NCBI GenBank assembly: GCA_023014485.1
Contig: JAJOZX010006146.1
Location: 174,501-238,500 of the forward strand
Origin: Bathynomus jamesi
Taxonomy: Eukaryota > Arthropoda > Malacostraca > Isopoda > Cirolanidae
DNA: 64,000 nt
Reading direction: 5' to 3'
Both the position numbers and the translations under genes were made by a program. Positions 31,518 through 43,753 of this stretch are shown in pieces (the first letter of the stretch is position 1; each line of letters starts with the position of its first letter). The notes beneath the pieces are model-generated. The model was given only the letters and a program-made list of their open reading frames with translations, was not told the DNA's origin and ran no database searches.

Positions 31518-32798
31518 CTAGGGGCACTCAATATATTTTTCCACACCCTTTTTCCTTAGCTAAATAATAGGACATGGGGCTGAAATGTCTTTTAGGTAGT
31601 AAGTTTGAACTTTCTGCGCTTCACATAACCGGATTTTTCCAGTTTGAACCTCCCCTCATTGTATAAAACTGCTTTTAAACGCTCTTGTATAAAATCGATG
31701 GTTAACGCAGTTTCGAAAATGGTGTCTGACAGTGATGTGCGTCATAAACACAGAGCTGTTATCGAGTTCTTAAACGAGAGAAAGGAACAGTTAGAAATAT
31801 TCACAAACGTCTACAAAATGTTTACAGAGATGCTGTTGTTGATCGAAGCACAGTTGGACGCTGGTCTAAACGTGTGAGATCATCGAAGAGAGGTAGAACC
31901 AGCCTCGATGATGAGCCACGCAGCAGTCGCCCGGCATCGGCTGTGACATCTCACACCGTGCAACGTGCTAACAGCATCATTCGATCAAATCGGCGTATCA
32001 CATACAAGAAGCTATCACTGGTGCTTGGAATTAGTGAAGAAAGTGTGAATACGATAATTCACCAACTGGGATACTCAAAAGTGTGTTCACGGTTTGTTCT
32101 GGGGATGAGACGGGATGAGACTTGGGTACACCACTTTGAACCTGAAACAAAACGCCAATCCATGGAGTGTCATCACGCAGACTCCCCACGCAAGAAAAGG
32201 TTCAAAATGGCTCCCTCTTCAGGAAAGGTTATGGCCACCATCTTCTGGGACATAAAGGGGTGATTCTGGTGGACATTATAAAGAAAGGACAAACAATCAA
32301 CTCAGAGGCATATATTGCTACCCTACAGAGACTCCAGAGACGTATAAAGCGAGTTCGACCGGAGAGAAAACTGGAAGACGTCCTTGTTTTGCACGATAAC
32401 GCAACACCACACAACAGTTTGCAAACAAGAGAGGCCATCACAAAAATTCGCTTGACTGTGTTACCCCACCCTCCATACAGCCCGGATCTGGCACCTTCAG
32501 ACTTTCATTTGTTTGGGCCAATGAAGAATGCTATTCGTGGAAGAAAGTTTCAGAGTGACGATGAGGTTGTTGAGGAGATTAAGAGGTGGCTCCAGCGGAA
32601 CCCAGCGGATTTTTAACAACAAGGAATAAAGGCCCTTTGTTTCGAGGTGGGAAAAAGCCGTAGAAAAGGATGGAGACTGTGGAAAAATAAAAACTTATAA
32701 AAAAGGTATTTCACTACTTATGTACAAAATTTCTGGAACTTACAAGGAAACTTGGAAAGAAAAAAAAAAGGTGGGTCAGCTATATTGAGTGGCCCACG
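31518..32798 (+). mobile_element. Mariner element, 1,281 bp, complete ends
   Basis: TA at 31516-31517 and 32799-32800 flank ends reading GGGGCACTCAATATA and TATATTGAGTGGCCC, the target being the TA seen empty at 30024. The element lies inside the LINE fragment of unit 2 and was duplicated along with the units. Confidence 0.9.
31689..32616 (+). pseudogene. Mariner transposase, frameshifted and internally deleted
   Basis: Frames read MVNAVSKMVSDSDVRHKHRA, an HTH with RSTVGRWSKRV (different frame), TSLDDEPRSSRPASAV, and a second HTH ISEESVNTIIHQLGYSKVCS. The catalytic region follows: DETWVHHFEPETKRQS, VLVLHDNATPHNS and YSPDLAPSDFHLFGP. About 40 residues are deleted before DETW and replaced by a short GGGATGAGAC repeat. 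There is a frameshift near 31790 and an early stop after NPADF. Confidence 0.9.
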
Positions 32799-32970
32799 TA
32801 GATAGCAAAAGTTCTACATGAAGGTGTATTGGTGTCACCACTGATATATGGGTCAGGACGACTTTTTGGCATGTTATTCACTGTCAAAAGTTAAAAATTT
32901 ATCTTACATGTGCTCATCATTTGAGACACTTTAATACAAATTTTACAATTTCTATTTTTACTGCGTTCAG

Positions 32971-33072
32971 AGGGGATATCGCACGAAGGAAACGAAGGAG
33001 AACCGACGGATGGTGAATATGTGCTAACGAATACTCTCTATGAGTCTTTGGAATCCAGAATGCAACAACAAG
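32971..33072 (+). CDS. Cytoplasmic exon, unit 3 (102 nt, phase 1-1)
   Basis: It lies between TTTTTACTGCGTTCAG and CAACAAG/GTAAGT and encodes GISHEGNEGEPTDG, then EYVLTNTLYESLESRMQQQ. It differs from units 2 and 5 only by substitutions; no indel disturbs the frame, although the mariner and LINE pieces around it are full of them. Confidence 0.65.
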
Positions 33073-33505
33073 GTAAGTATTATTTTTTTTGTTTTAGACT
33101 TTCTAAAAAAATGGTTTGAATCAAAAGAGAAAGTCAATCGAAGTAAATCGTCTGAAACATGTTTTGAAACTTCTGTGATGCTGCGCTATGATTCGCCTCA
33201 AGATAACACAACAAACCTGGCCTCAATTCTTCACATAAAAGAGGCTGAACGAGCCAAATCGTTGGAACTTAACTTAACTCCCAATAAGACATATGTTAAC
33301 CTGACCTAACCTGTTAGGTCTGATTATTTTATTCCGCTTACTGTGAAAATACCATTTCTAGAGAATGATACTTCTTTCAAAAAAAAAAAGTGAGGCCTAT
33401 TTTCATAACAGACTATCACATTATTTAAAATAAATTATTTAAAAATTTTAGATATTTTCAGTTCAATTTGGAATAGTACTACATTCTTAGAATTAATAAT
33501 AATAA

Positions 33506-33536
<31 letters not shown>

Positions 33537-33589
33537 ACCAGCATATGGAAGACAGCAAATGAAGGGAAGTTGAAGAAGTATTATACAAG

Positions 33590-34238
33590 CCAAGCTTAAG
33601 ATAGGAAAATCAGCATAAATTCATAAATTGTGTTGTGAGGTGATTGAATGTGGAGGTAGAATGGTGCTAGAGTAGCTGTGGAAGATATTTCAACAAGCGT
33701 GGGAAAGTTGAATGTGTTTCAGGTGATTAGACAAAAGTTATAATTGTACCAATGTACAAGAATAAAGTTGAAAGTAAAAAGGATTATAGATTATAAGGTG
33801 GAGGATGAACAAAGCGGCTTTAGGAATGTCAGAGGAGGTGATGCAAGTATCGAAAATAAGAAACTAAGTTATAAGAAGATAACGGTGTATACTCGTATGT
33901 CATTTATGGATTTGGAGAATAGATATATGATAAAATAAATAGATGTACATTGTGGCAAGTACTTAAGATGTATGGTGTAATTGGAAAGTTATTAAAAGCA
34001 ATAATAATTTTCTATGTGACTATTAGTTCTTGTGTAAGAATTAAGGGTGAGTTGAGTGACTGGTTCATTTTTGATGTCAGAGAATAATAGGGTTGTTCGA
34101 TGAACGAAGAATATGCAAAAATTGTAAAACAAATGAATATTTTTGGTGTTTGATTGACAAAAGAGTTACAGTTACGTTGGAAATGGAAGGCGGAGTTAAG
34201 CAAGACAAGGAAGACGTGAATGTGATAAAAGCTTTCAC
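33590..34238 (+). pseudogene. LINE fragment, unit 3
   Basis: Same fragment as in unit 2, including the frame MSFMDLENRYMIK (to 33938). It runs into a mariner whose first about 50 bp are deleted at 34238. Confidence 0.7.
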
Positions 34239-34636
34239 ACCCTTTTTCCTTAGCTAAATAATAGGCCATGTGGCTGAAATGTCTTTTGGGCAGTAAGTTT
34301 GAAGTTTCTGCGCTTCACATAACCGGATTTTTCCAGTTTGAACCTCCCCTCATTGTATAAAACTGCTTTTAAACGCCCTTGTATAAAACCGATGGTTAAC
34401 GCAGTTTCGAAAATGGTGTCTGACAGTGATGTGCGTCATAAACACAGAGCTGTTATCGAGTTCTTAATCGCAGAGAAGGAAACAGTTAGAAATATTCACA
34501 AACGTCTAGAAAACGTTTACGGAGATGCTGTTGTTGATCGAAGCACAGTTGGACGCTGGTCTAAAAGTGTGAGATCATAGAAGAGAGGTAGAGCCAGCCT
34601 CGATGATGACCCACGCAGCAGTCGCCCGGCATCGGT
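34239..34636 (+). pseudogene. Mariner fragment, unit 3 (both ends lost)
   Basis: It contains the 5' part of the same mariner (MVSDSDVRHKHRAVIEFLIA, ETVRNIHKRLENVYGDAVVD) and stops abruptly after SRPAS at 34636. The left inverted end and the catalytic half are missing. Confidence 0.85.
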
Positions 34637-35990
34637 AATATCTTGAATTGAAGATATCTCAAAAACTAGAAATTTGACCAGGAAACGGATGTCAGATTCA
34701 TGCAAAATGACTAAAAGTGGACCAGAAAAATATGATTTTATTGAAAAACATTGATGTGTGCTAAAACAAATATTTACCAACATTTCTCCTAGTCAATCAA
34801 AATTATGTCCCAGCTAAGAGTTTGGGGAGCTGTACTATACCTTGCAAGGCCAACTAACTTAGGCCCACTTGGCTCCGAGTTAGCAGCTTTATTAGACACA
34901 TGCCTTAAGTATATCCTTAATCCAATCTAAGCAGTTACTATAATAAATTCCTACTTTAGCAATTAATTTATCGGGCTACATCTTGCAAGTAATTATGCTA
35001 CTTTTCATCATACATATCTGGCAAACCTGGCTGTGGCAGTAAGCTAACTAAAATGCTATTGTGTTGTTGTGGTTAGGTTTAGTTAGTTGAGGATTCATAA
35101 TTTTAAAAATCAACACAATTTCCTAATGTTTTTAGAACAATAAACCTAACCTCTATCATGACCTGGTTACTATCACACTCTATCAACTTTGCCACAGCAA
35201 GGTTTGCCAGGTACATATGATTGATGAATAGTAGGTTATTATTGAATGTTTCACCAACAGTCACTTAGGGGGTGATCATGGGGGGTCTGGGGGTCAAAGC
35301 CCTCCTGGTTAGCACATGGCTTAAGCTTAGGTTTTATATATATATATATATATATATTACATATGAAAACTTTAATGTTTCATAACTTTGTTTCAGTTCA
35401 TTTGCGCAAGATATGAAGGGGTCATATTTGAACAGAACACACCAAAATACATTAGAAAAATGTATTTTGGATATTACTTTCAGTGTTGATGAAACATTCA
35501 ATAATTACCAAATAGTATAACTTGCAAAAAATGGCACTAGTTTGAAAAAAGTAGTCCAATAAAGTAGTAGGCCAAGGAATTTACCATTACTATAAAACCA
35601 CAAAATGCTTGCAACTTCATACCACTGTACACTTGTTCTGCAATTCTGGACGAGGCTGTGTAAACCAATCATCACAACTCTTGCATGCTACAACCTTTTC
35701 CCTAAACTGGGCCTAAACTCAACTTCATTCTGCTAATATACAGAAAAGGACCGCTCCTGGGCTCAGATACATTACATTACATTTGGAAAACATGAAGCCA
35801 CTGGGGCCTATCGAAGTTATCCAATTCATGAGCTAACAATAATAGAATCCTGTGAAACATCACTTTCAAGTTAGCTAACTAATGTACAGCTATTTGCTAC
35901 TATCAAAGTAACCTACAAACTTAAACTAAAAATCTACAGTATTTACAATCTACAAACTCTCTCACTCATGAAAGAATCTAAATTTTTCTT
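34637..35990. other. No gene seen
   Basis: The sequence to the right of the truncated mariner matches nothing else here. A TA run lies near 35336-35357. No supportable ORF on either strand. Confidence 0.5.
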
Positions 35991-36991
35991 AAAATTAACT
36001 AATGGGCTACTGTTTAACCACGTCATATGGCAAGTCATTTCAAAATCTACCACTCATGACTGGAAAAGTACTTTCTCAGATCAAGTCTACGTTATTTATA
36101 AGGGCATTTTCTAATTTTCTTATTATGCCCCATCCATCTCCAGTGAGAAAAAGTTACGTACATCTAAATTGTCCAAACCTGAAAACATTTTGAACATCTG
36201 TATCATATCTCCCCTCATACGTCATCTCTCAAAACTAAACATACCTAGTTTCTTCAATCTATCCCTGTATTCCAATCTTCTTAGGTTAAGGATAAGCTTG
36301 GTTGCCCTACATTGCACACCTTCAAGCATATCAATATCGTGTCTAACATGAGGGGACTAAGCTTGAATGCAGTATTCTAAGTGAGGCCTAACATAAGAAT
36401 TATATAATTTACAGATCACTTCCTTACTCTTGCAACTAACATTCCTCTTAATAATACCTGACATTTTATTTGCCTTATTTCTAGCCTCTAAACACTGCTT
36501 AGAAAATTTTAGATCACTACCAACTATAATGCCAAGATCCCTTTCCTGTCAAACATCCTCCAACCAGTTCCCTTGCATCTCATAACTAGTTTTCATTATT
36601 TCTACCAAAATGCATGACTTTGCATTTTTTAATTGAATTCCATCTGCCATTTACTAGCTCAAGCAATTAATCTATCAAGATTCTTTTGCAGTTTATTAGA
36701 ATTTTCTATATTTGTAACTGGGACAACTACTTTTGTATCATCTGCAAATTTAGAAATCTTACAACCTACTCATTTCTCTAAATCATTTAGATATAAAATA
36801 AAAAGCAATGGACCCAAAAACTGATCCCTGTGGCACCCCACTTTTCACTTTCTGCCACCCAGATTCATGAACATTTAGAATTACTCTCTGTTCTCTGTCT
36901 TCTAACCATTTATCTACCCAATTTATAACTGACCCCAATATCCCATGAGCTTTTAATTTATATAAAGTCTCTTATGTGGAACCTTGTCAAA
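35991..36991 (-). pseudogene. LINE ORF2, reverse transcriptase and C-terminal part, minus strand
   Basis: Reading the minus strand from 36991 gives FDKVPHKRLYKLKAHGILG, then VINWVDKWLEDREQRV, HESGWQKVKSGVPQGS, then the palm motif KFADDTKVVVPV near 36750 and a degenerate C-terminus (EYRDRLKKLGMFSFE near 36250). Many stops are present. The upstream coding continues at 39489-39523 and 43028-43063 beyond two insertions. Confidence 0.85.
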
Positions 36992-37030
36992 TCTAATATA
37001 CTATTTCAGAAATGAAGCCTTATATATACA

Positions 37031-37783
37031 CAGGGTGTCCCATAAGTCCGGCATCATAGGAGAAATTAATATTTTTCTATTTCTACAAACCATAATTCAT
37101 ATTTTTCTCTTTCTACAGGCCATAATGTCTGTGAGCAAGGAAGAACGAATCCAGATAATTCTACTCATAGGAAATCGGAGTCAGAGAGAGGCCGCTGCTG
37201 AATTTAACAGACTGCATTCAGACCGCGAGCCAATAAAACAGAGTTGTGTTAGCAGACTTATTGCAAAGTTTAAGGAAACAGGATCCATAGAAGATAAACC
37301 ACGCAGTAGACCTTCAAGGAGGTCCACTGACAATGATACAGCGACTGCTATCCTGGAACGAAGAAGGAAATTTCCCAACATGGTTCCAGCAAGACGGCGC
37401 TCCTGCACATTACAGCACCCAAGTAAGGGAATACCTGTACCAACAATTCCCTGGTCATTGGATAGGACGTCGAGGGCCTGTGGAATGGCCAGCTAGAAGC
37501 CCAGATCTCACGCCACTAGATTTTTTATCTCTGGGGCCACTTGAAAGAGCTGGTATACGCAGAGAAAATTAGGAGTGTTGAACATTTGCGGCAGCGCATT
37601 ATTGGGGCATGTAACACCATTACTCCTGACATCATTCACCGTGTGCTTGCTGACTGGGTATCACGTCTGAATTTGTGTACTGAAAACAATGGTGGACATA
37701 TTGAGCAGGTTCTGTAAATAAAAGCTTTTGTTTTGCCTTTTTTTATTATTTTTCCTATGATGCCGGACTTATGGGACACCCTG
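37031..37783 (+). mobile_element. Internally deleted mariner-like element
   Basis: Inverted ends CAGGGTGTCCCATAAGTCCG extend for about 30 bp to CATCATAGGA. TA follows the right end. The transposase retains an N-terminal HTH (MSVSKEERIQIILLIGNRSQ..SCVSRLIAKFKET, from 37125) fused by deletion to the catalytic C-terminus (WFQQDGAPAHY, ARSPDLTPLDFLSLG) in another frame. Confidence 0.9.
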
Positions 37784-37789
37784 TAGATA

Positions 37790-38776
37790 TATATATATAT
37801 ATATATATGTAACAGTTTTTTTGCGCACACCTACAGGTTGCTACAATTGGTGTAGAACAATGCGGTTTTCACCATTCGATGCCTCTTTTTATTGTGCAGT
37901 GCCCATGCTAAAAAAAATTCCCTAACATAAGTCCTTCCCCCCCTTTTAGGGGTACAGTTCTTCCCATGCCTGTACACGCATTTTTTTAATTTTTCATTTT
38001 TAATCATAATTTTGGCACAAAATAAGTCAATATTTACTAAACATTTAATATCATTCGATTCACAAAAGATTTATTTATCGATTCAATTTAAAAAAGTATA
38101 TATTTTTAAAATTCATAAAGAACTTTTTGCAAAAAACTAAAAACAAACATGCATTTTTAAAATTCAATGATTTTTATACAAAATATTTTGATATTTGTTA
38201 TAATTTTAACATTTTTCGATTCACAAAAGATTTCTTTATCGATTCAATACAAAAAATCACAAAAGATTTCTTTATCGATTCAATACAAAAAATTACATAA
38301 CTAAAACGGGCAATTTAAATAAACACGAGTTTAAAGTTAAATGAGCCACACTCGAAATTATTTACCGTGACTTTTGTGCGTTTTATTACTGTGGCTTTTG
38401 TACAAATAATTTTACGTATACACAAACAATTTGAAGGATATTGATTTATCATTCTATTTTTTAGTTGTCATAGAAATACGTTAATTAAGTTATCTGATTA
38501 GATGCGCTTTTATAGTTGAAGATCATTTTTAGAAAATTATTTATTTTCCCCACTTTAAAATATTACAAAATTTCTATTAGGTATCCTAATATCATTATGC
38601 CTGTCGCTGTAAGTAAGAAAATAGCAATTATTTTCCATTTTATGAAAATTTCGGACCCCCTAAGCCTACAAAACCAATTTTCCCCTTTTCTTTATCAAAA
38701 ATTGTTGATTTTCGGAAGTCTTTCGGTTATAAATTTGTACCAGTCTATTGTTTATCTATAATAATAATAATAAAAA

Positions 38777-38810
<34 letters not shown>

Positions 38811-38970
38811 CCAGCCATCAGCCATAACTCCAAAATGGAAGCAGTTACAAACATGAAACTTCACACACATATTGATTAGGTCCCGAGGTTGTGCACGTGG
38901 GTGTTAATAAATTAAATAATTAATTTTAAAACATTAAATGACGTCATCAAGTTCATTACGAAACCTATGG
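37790..38970. other. AT-rich interior of the insertion; no gene seen
   Basis: Contains tandem CACAAAAGATTTCTTTATCG repeats near 38060-38280 and a (GT)n tract at 38781-38810. No supportable ORF. Confidence 0.5.
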
Positions 38971-38975
38971 TAAAA

Positions 38976-39125
38976 TTATTGAATACCCGGTTAGGTTCAT
39001 TGAATGCCAGGTTAGGTCATCTGTACGCCCTTGACGATTGGTTAGGTTAAGTCGTGATATTTTCGTTGGCTTTAACGAAAATATCATGACTTAACCTAAC
39101 CAATCGTCAAGGGTGTACAATTAAC
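38976..39125. repeat. Palindromic copy of the GGTTAGGTTAAGTCGTGATA family
   Basis: Two arms of about 50 bp meet near 39064. Left arm CGCCCTTGACGATTGGTTAG, right arm complementary. Flanking GAATGCCAGGTTAGG motifs match 21.2 and 62.2 kb. Confidence 0.8.
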
Positions 39126-39523
39126 CTAACTGGGCCGCAGGGCCCCCAATTACTGTCGGTTCAGTTATTTGGTCACTAAATCTATAAAAATGAACGCAGT
39201 CATGAAAATCTTAAGTTTCAAATCCGAGCTCATTGTATTAAGATTTGTGAAGCTTTAGATTTTCATGGCTGCGTTCTTTTCTGTAGTTTTATTGAATGAA
39301 TAATTGGTTTGCCAATAACTGGAAGGCCGCAGGCACCCCAATTACTGAGGCCCAAGGTGATAGGAATAGGAATGATATCCAGATAAAGGGTTACTGATGT
39401 TCAAAATAAAATACGCCGTAGGCCCACAATCCAGCCAAAGCACCGCAGATCGAGCAAAATCGGCGCGTAGCGCCGACCTTTTGCCAGTGCTTTACTAAAA
39501 TCCAAATAAATAACATCTACAAT

Positions 39524-42500
39524 TTAGGGTGGAGCGAAAAATACTTTTTTTCTAGTATGAAGTTCTAATAGTGATTAGAAGTTGCATTTAGTGGACGATA
39601 TATACGTGCCAAAATCTGAGTTCATTTGTTTAATATTTTCAGCTGCCACCTGCCACCAGGGGGCTACAGTTAACACAATTTTGGGTAAAAAGGAAAAAAA
39701 TGCTTCTATTTTAGGTTTATCAAACTATTATAAAATTTTATCGTAGAATTATCTAATAGTTTGATTAAGATTCCTAAATGATAAGAATTCGTTTTGTAAA
39801 AATGCCTTTTCATATGCTTAATATCTTCAGCTGCCACAAGAGGGCTGAAGTTAACTTAAAAATGACAATTAAGTATGATTCTGTATTTACTTGAAAAAGG
39901 GAACAGTAATAAATTAGGATGTCTCTCCTCCTTTATACTGGCTTGAGACAGTTAAGAAACGTTATTTCGTGCCTTAGCGGAGTTACCACCCTTTCCCCAA
40001 CCAACCTCCCTCTAGAAAGGGTTCTTGCTGAAGACTATTTAGTAATTTGCTTTTGTGTCAAATTTTGGCTGTTTTTATCTTGATTCTAATGTAGCACGAA
40101 TCCAACCGTCTCTGTTTGTAGGTCCGCAGACTGATCCAGCAGCATCTGTAACGAGCTTGACGCATCTCTCTACGGCTTGTGTATGACATGGAAACTGAAA
40201 TAATTCTGAATGAAGAGTAGTACCATGTTTGATGCATGATTCAATATCATCAAGAGAAACTCCTTTGGTTATCGGTGGTTCTGCTATCTGAAAATCTTGC
40301 CACATAATGAGATCTGTATAGTCTTTGGCATAAAAAATTATTTCTGGCACCTTAAAATACCTGATAACATCTGTTTCTTGAATGCATGCCCTTGCTTTTA
40401 TGATACGCCTAAATCCCAACTGACGCACATGCTCCCTTTCATCAGCTATCATTGCAATGAGAATGTTTTCTTGATTTGCGTAATATGCATTTCGCTGAAT
40501 GACTGAGTCATGTACTCTCCTAAGCTCTTCACGGAGATACCGGCTTCTTGCAATCATATGCCACATATGTTTAGCACCATATTGGCATAATGGTTTACGC
40601 TTTATCTGAAACCACATTCGTGCGTATACCCTAACAATGAAAGTAGCTAATTCTTGTAAATTGCCTGAAGGATTCTCTGTGCTTGCATATAACCGCAGAG
40701 TCCTGTTTGCTGTGGTGAGCCACCTTGAATGTGATATATTGCCTGGACTCTTATGACTAAGACTCTTTGAGAATGTTCCACTTGATATAGCCTTGTGAAT
40801 TTCAAGAACGTATTTCTGGTCAGTACTTATGTCATCTACATCAACTTCACACATGTCCTCTTGAATTTCAATGGGTTTGAAGTTAACTATGGGAAGCTTT
40901 TCACAGTCTGAAAGTGCTCGGCCAATTTCTCCTGAAAATGCTCTTGGTCCAGTAGTGGTACCATCCAAGTGATGAAACAGATGGCGCAATGGAAGTTCAT
41001 TAAGGTGTAAAAGGCATATCAGCCACTGCAATGGCTTATTAAAGGCTTCTTCCAGTAATCTTATTGTGCCTCCAATACTACCAGTGTTAACCACTGTCGA
41101 ATCACAGCCAACTGCAACGATGTTCCCTATATCAACATTCCTTTCTTTCAAGCAATTCACTAGCGCTGTGCAAATGTATTTAGCTTTGCCACTGGAAGGT
41201 GTCACATGTGCAAAGTACAGAGAGTGTGGTTCAGATATTATGCTGATATGCTCTTCGCGTTTGGTTCTTTGGTGGTTAGAGCCATCACTCTCCTGGACTT
41301 GAATCATTGTTTTATCCTTTCTGCCATCAAAGTATAATCCCCGCATGGTTTTTGGCTCTCCTATCTGTTGTAGTTCCTTTCTCTGTTTTTGTCTTTCACG
41401 TCTTAGCTTACTTCTGTCTATAATATTCCCTTTGTCTTCGGGAGTAACAATTTTAAGATCTGCCAATACTGCAGAAGCAATAGCAGCCCCAGCTCTGTCC
41501 GACATTTTAAATCTATCACAAGTAATTGCTAATGAAGGCAGTGGCTCACGCATCTGTTGTTCTGACATTACATATTGAGTCGAGGTTGTATCTTCCTCAT
41601 TATCTTCAGATATCTCTTCTAGTTGTTGAAGTTCACTTGTCTCTGTTTCGATTTGTAAGTTGGACGTATTGGTTATAGCAGCACTAGTTGTTTGTGAGGA
41701 TTCCAGACGTGCTTTTTCCATTTCCTTTCGATGTTCTCTTGCTTGTAATCGTCTTGTGTGTGCTATGTCAATGCTTCCTATCACCATTATTCTGCGTGTT
41801 CGTTGGTCATTTAAAAATCCTGCTCTTTTGGAGGGACTTTCTTACTCTTTTCACATGAGCATCTCCTAAACTCCTTACATTTGCAGGTGCAGATGTCAAA
41901 CAAAGTGCATTTTGAAGAGTTTTCAAATTCTTCAAGCTGATTTTTGTACTTAGGCTGATCCTTGCGTGACTTGTATGGCTTTAATAAGGACCTGTATTTA
42001 TCATGGTACACTCGCATCATCTGTAAAACGCGTGTATGTGAAACTATTGGCAGAGGCCTTCTTCCAAATTTTTCTACCTTTTTGGAAACTGCCTCTGCTA
42101 TTTCAGCAAATGAAGGCTCCTTGTTATTCATCTGCTCCTTCACTAAATGTTTTGTGAACAGGTAATCTTTCATAATGCAGTTATAAGTTGGTAGTTGCAT
42201 ATCACTCATCTCACAAGGTACTTCAAATATGGCACACTTCATATGTTCTCTAGTGAAATGTTTATATTTAGTATTTGATGCCATAATATTTTTAAGAAAA
42301 ATTCACAATCACAAAATATCCTGTAACATCAAAACATTATATAATTAATATATATAATATATTTTATAAGTATATATAATATATTATATAAATATATAAT
42401 ATATTATATAAATAAACTAAAATTATATAATACATTATAACAAGCATTTTATAATAAAATCAATATTATCTCTATATAAATCACTTTAAAATAAAGTTTT

Positions 42501-43027
42501 ATAATATTCCGATCATATCAAAAAACTCTCCGATCAACTGAGCGACTAGGCCTACTACCTAAGAAGACAAGTGTTAAAACACTGTTCTAATGACTCACAG
42601 AAAGAAATTCCTTCACACCAAAACCCTCCCCCACAACCCTCCCCAAACCCTCCCCCACAACATTCAGTGTAGTCTCAACATGACTCAGTTACTTTAAATT
42701 GTGTTAACTTCAGCTCTCTTGTGGCAGCTGAAGATATTAAGCATATGAAAAGGCATTTTTACAAAACGAATTCCTATCATTTAAGAATCTTAATCAAACT
42801 ATTAGATAATTCTAAGATAAAATTTTATAATAGTTTGACAAACCTAAAATAGAAGCATTTTTTTCCTTTTTACACAAAATTGTGTTAACTTTAGCCCCCT
42901 GGTGGCAGCTGAAAATTTTAAACAAATGAACTCATGTTTTGGCAGGCATATTTCGTCCACTAAATACAACTTTTAATCACTATTAGAACTTCATACTAGA
43001 AACAAAGTATTTTTCGCTCCACCCTAA
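39524..43027 (-). mobile_element. Nearly intact 3.5-kb DNA transposon with TTAGGGTGGAGCG termini
   Basis: The ends are exact inverted copies beginning TTAGGGTGGAGCGAAAAATA, and similarity extends about 350 bp inward. TCTACAAT (39516-39523) and TCTACATT (43028-43035) flank it, an 8-bp duplication with one mismatch inside LINE sequence. It encodes one long minus-strand protein. TTAGGGTG ends recur on the related element at 50.9 kb. I cannot assign the superfamily with certainty; IS3EU-like is a guess. Confidence 0.9.
40075..42284 (-). pseudogene. Putative transposase of the TTAGGGTG family, one base from intact
   Basis: The first ORF (42284-41811, 157 aa) starts MASNTKYKHFTREHMKCAIF and ends with a Cys-rich stretch (CTLFDICTCKCKEFRRCSCE). 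The second (570 aa, to 40075) contains acidic and Gln-rich sequence, then CDSTVVNTGSIGGTIRLLEE, LICLLHLNELPLRHLFHHLD, and ends WIRATLESR. The frames meet at a five-T run (41813-41817 on the plus strand, as A), so a single-base loss explains the break. The same motif set (CxDTT/STxxNTG, W..C..H.xE) occurs in the 51.2-53.1 kb element. A DDE role is inferred from the paired acidic motifs and the element structure. No helical or membrane features. Confidence 0.7.
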
Positions 43028-43753
43028 TCTACATTTCCATTATCTACCTGATCAGTTACAAATTAGGGGTGCACCGGATATGATATCCGGTCGGATATTC
43101 GGCCGGATATTGCGAAATATCCGGTACCCGACAGGATATGGGTCATATCCGGCCGGATATGCCGGATATAGGCCAAGACATTAGAAAATTAACACCTGTA
43201 TGAAAATCTGCCATAATATGATGATAACACATTACAAATAGTATTTTATATACAAAAAAAATGGAAAGCCCTCCAGGGCCCACCCCTAAACCAGTCCAGC
43301 AACACTTTTTATATTAAATCAACACAATACTGATGACAAGAATAAATATAACATCTGTCCCTCTTTAACGATTACAGTTCTATTAATATAATCAGAGCTT
43401 TTTATGAAAACGTCTAGGCGTTAAATTTTTTAAAAAGAGTAAAATATTGCTAGACCCCTGCACTTGCTTTCCATTCTTTTTTCTCCTTTTTTCCTTTATT
43501 TTCAAAACAATACAAAACATTACAAGCTTGACAAATGTAAAACAATACATTGAATACAATATAAAATGCCTGGAATGAAATCAATGAATGGAGGGCAGTA
43601 TTGCGTAGGTCAGATGCTGCCATTCAGCCTGGAGGTCTTCAGAATAAAAAAAAACTCAACAAGAGTGATTTAGAACTTTTTTCCGTTGTGGTGCAGAAAC
43701 AAGAGCATTTCTCCTCTTTTCGGGATCGCCTTGCTTCATAGATGTTTCAATAT

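Larger units (their letters stand above)
36992..39488. mobile_element. 2.5-kb insertion in the LINE, possibly Helitron-like
   Basis: LINE sequence breaks exactly at 36991 (FDKVPH side) and resumes at 39489 (FSKA side), so everything between is an insertion. It starts TCTAATATAC and ends TTTTGCCAGT. It has a perfect 7-bp hairpin, TCGGCGC-gta-GCGCCGA, 12 nt before the right end. A 5' TC and a 3' hairpin suggest a Helitron, but the terminal CTRR and A/T target are not seen and no Rep/helicase gene is present. It carries its own nested mariner and palindromic repeat. Confidence 0.4.

Noticed and set aside
29178..33309. ITAM in the repeated exon
   Set aside because: The two tyrosines are seven residues apart and the first lacks Leu/Ile at +3, so the ITAM spacing and consensus are not met.
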